A DNA stretch of 64,000 nucleotides from Gelidibacter japonicus (GTDB lineage: Bacteria > Bacteroidota > Bacteroidia > Flavobacteriales > Flavobacteriaceae). The position numbers and the translations under genes were made by a program. The notes beneath the pieces are model-generated. The model was not told the DNA's origin, did not search any database, and was given only the letters and a program-made list of their open reading frames with translations. Positions 63,048-64,000 of the stretch are shown piece by piece (positions within the stretch are counted from its first letter, which is position 1; every line of letters begins with the position of its first letter). The DNA lies in contig NZ_BJKB01000010.1 in assembly GCF_010725055.1 (NCBI RefSeq), positions 62,001 through 126,000 on the forward strand. Direction: 5' to 3'.

Positions 63048-63830
63048 ATGTCCAAACCAAACTCATTTTCTGACCGTACAAAATCGTTTTTCGCTGAAAT
63101 AGGCGATATGACCTTTTTTGCCGGACGTTTTTTTAGGGAATTGTTCAGTGCGCCTTTTGAGTTTAAGGAACTGATTCGACAATGTTACAATATGGGTATT
63201 CGTTCCTTGTTTTTAGTGACCGTGACAGGATTTATTTTGGGCTTGGTATTTACGCTTCAATCCCGTCCCACTTTAATGGACCTTGGTGCAGAGTCCTGGA
63301 TGCCTTCTATGATCAGTATTTCTATTGTAAGAGAGATTGGTCCAGTAATTATAGCATTGATATGTGCTGGAAGAATTGGCTCCGGAATAGGGGCTGAGCT
63401 CGGATCAATGCGCGTAACGGAGCAGATTGACGCTATGGAAGTCTCAGGCACCAATCCGTTTAAATACTTGGTAGTAACCAGAATATTGGCGGTTACCTTA
63501 ATGTTGCCTTTGTTGGTGATCGCTGGTGATACCATTGCCTTGATTGGTTCTGCCATTGTTGAGAATTTAAAGGGTGATGTGTCTTATACTTTATATTTTA
63601 ATAAGGTTTTTGATGCCTTGAGTTTTAGTGATGTGCTTCCGGCGACGGTTAAAACCGTTTTCTTTGGGTTTGCCATCGGACTTGTAGGAACTTATAAGGG
63701 ATATAACTGTGCCAAGGGAACGGTTGGAGTAGGAGAAGCATCAAATTCTGCGGTGGTGTATACCTCTATGTTGCTTTTTATAATCGACTTTATTGCCGTA
63801 TTTGTTTCTGATATATTTTTTGAACTATAG
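63048..63830 (+). CDS. mlaE: MlaE-family ABC permease
   Basis: The 260-residue protein has about five helices. The MlaE family motif is TEQIDAMEVSGTNPFKYLVV near residue 125, preceded by REIGPVIIALICAGRIGSGIGAELGSMR. It is the permease of a lipid-trafficking complex that keeps the outer membrane asymmetric or imports sterol-like lipids. It stops just where the ATPase gene starts. Confidence 0.93.
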   Translation: MSKPNSFSDRTKSFFAEIGDMTFFAGRFFRELFSAPFEFKELIRQCYNMGIRSLFLVTVTGFILGLVFTLQSRPTLMDLGAESWMPSMISISIVREIGPVIIALICAGRIGSGIGAELGSMRVTEQIDAMEVSGTNPFKYLVVTRILAVTLMLPLLVIAGDTIALIGSAIVENLKGDVSYTLYFNKVFDALSFSDVLPATVKTVFFGFAIGLVGTYKGYNCAKGTVGVGEASNSAVVYTSMLLFIIDFIAVFVSDIFFEL

Positions 63831-64000
63831 ATGAATAAAGAAAACAGAAAACCCGTCCTTGAATTGAAAGATCTCCAAAAGAGCTTTGGCAATAACCATG
63901 TGCTCAAAGGTTTTAATCTTCAGCTATATGAGGGTGAAAACCTCGTAATTATGGGAAAATCTGGTTCAGGGAAGTCTGTAATGGTCAAGTGCATTGTTGG
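63831..64000 (+). CDS. mlaF: MlaF-like ABC ATPase, 5' part
   Basis: Only the first 56 codons are in the window. The ATG directly follows the mlaE stop codon. The Walker A motif GKSGSGKS is visible at residues 42-49 after the usual ELKDLQKSFGNNHVLKGF start. It should energise the MlaE permease. Confidence 0.85.
   Translation, partial: MNKENRKPVLELKDLQKSFGNNHVLKGFNLQLYEGENLVIMGKSGSGKSVMVKCIV

Overview
The window is AT-rich DNA from a member of the Bacteroidota, most likely a marine Flavobacteriaceae. Three things point there: promoters of the Bacteroidetes type (-7 element TAnnTTTG), near absence of Shine-Dalgarno sequences, and many short lipoproteins of flavobacterial style. About 60 protein genes are supported. 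I saw no tRNA, rRNA, intact insertion sequence, prophage or CRISPR array.

Layout. 1-13.4 kb (+): housekeeping and stress genes: HdeD-like fragment, acetyltransferase, amidohydrolase lipoprotein, two short-chain dehydrogenases, EamA exporter, trimethylamine monooxygenase (tmm), cardiolipin synthase, type II NADH dehydrogenase, NhaA and an MscS channel. 13.5-20.0 kb (-): RND efflux operon (TolC, adaptor, pump, PII-like protein, DUF2892 protein). 20.4-24.0 kb (-): sulfide:quinone oxidoreductase-like flavoprotein, ATP-cone nuclease, cytochrome b561. 24.1-33.7 kb (-): TetR-led ABC-2 export operon (TolC, HlyD, cytochrome c, lipoprotein, two ATPases, two permeases, LOG-family protein). 33.8-36.5 kb (-): cytochrome bd oxidase. 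36.8-38.9 kb (+): CPA2 antiporter with Usp domains. 39.0-42.7 kb (+): envelope sulfur operon (small secreted protein, DoxX, DsrE-like, SoxB-like lipoprotein, TlpA-like). 42.9-45.2 kb: ankyrin lipoprotein, deaminase, ICMT-like methyltransferase. 45.2-53.4 kb (-): sulfur/redox island (peroxiredoxin, two metallo-beta-lactamase/rhodanese fusions, two methyltransferases, thioredoxin, haem protein, HMA protein, TSUP transporter, Crp/Fnr regulator). 54.4-57.0 kb (+): BCCT transporter and Usp. 57.2-62.6 kb: Fe-S repair and nitric-oxide type cluster with at least seven DUF2249 domains. 63.0-64.0 kb (+): MlaE permease and the start of its ATPase.

Main discovery. A perfect inverted repeat GTAAC-N4-GTTAC lies exactly 22 nt upstream of a consensus TAnnTTTG promoter element in front of four separate transcription units: the RND operon, the envelope sulfur operon, the first metallo-beta-lactamase/rhodanese gene and the TSUP gene. 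A fifth perfect copy lies at the same spacing from a weak element in front of the SQR-like gene. A degenerate copy lies before peroxiredoxin. This 5-N4-5 geometry is that of Crp/Fnr operators, centred near -41, and the only Crp/Fnr gene in the window sits beside two of the sites. That regulator has three cysteines where cAMP-binding relatives have their phosphate-binding cassette. I infer a sulfane-sulfur, sulfide or redox responsive regulon joining persulfide oxidation, sulfur-compound export, envelope sulfur chemistry and RND efflux.

Other structure includes four covarying GAAN-loop hairpins just upstream of genes inside operons, several families of dispersed palindromes, and a four-copy 33-bp tandem array that repeats the last codons and stop of the SQR-like gene.
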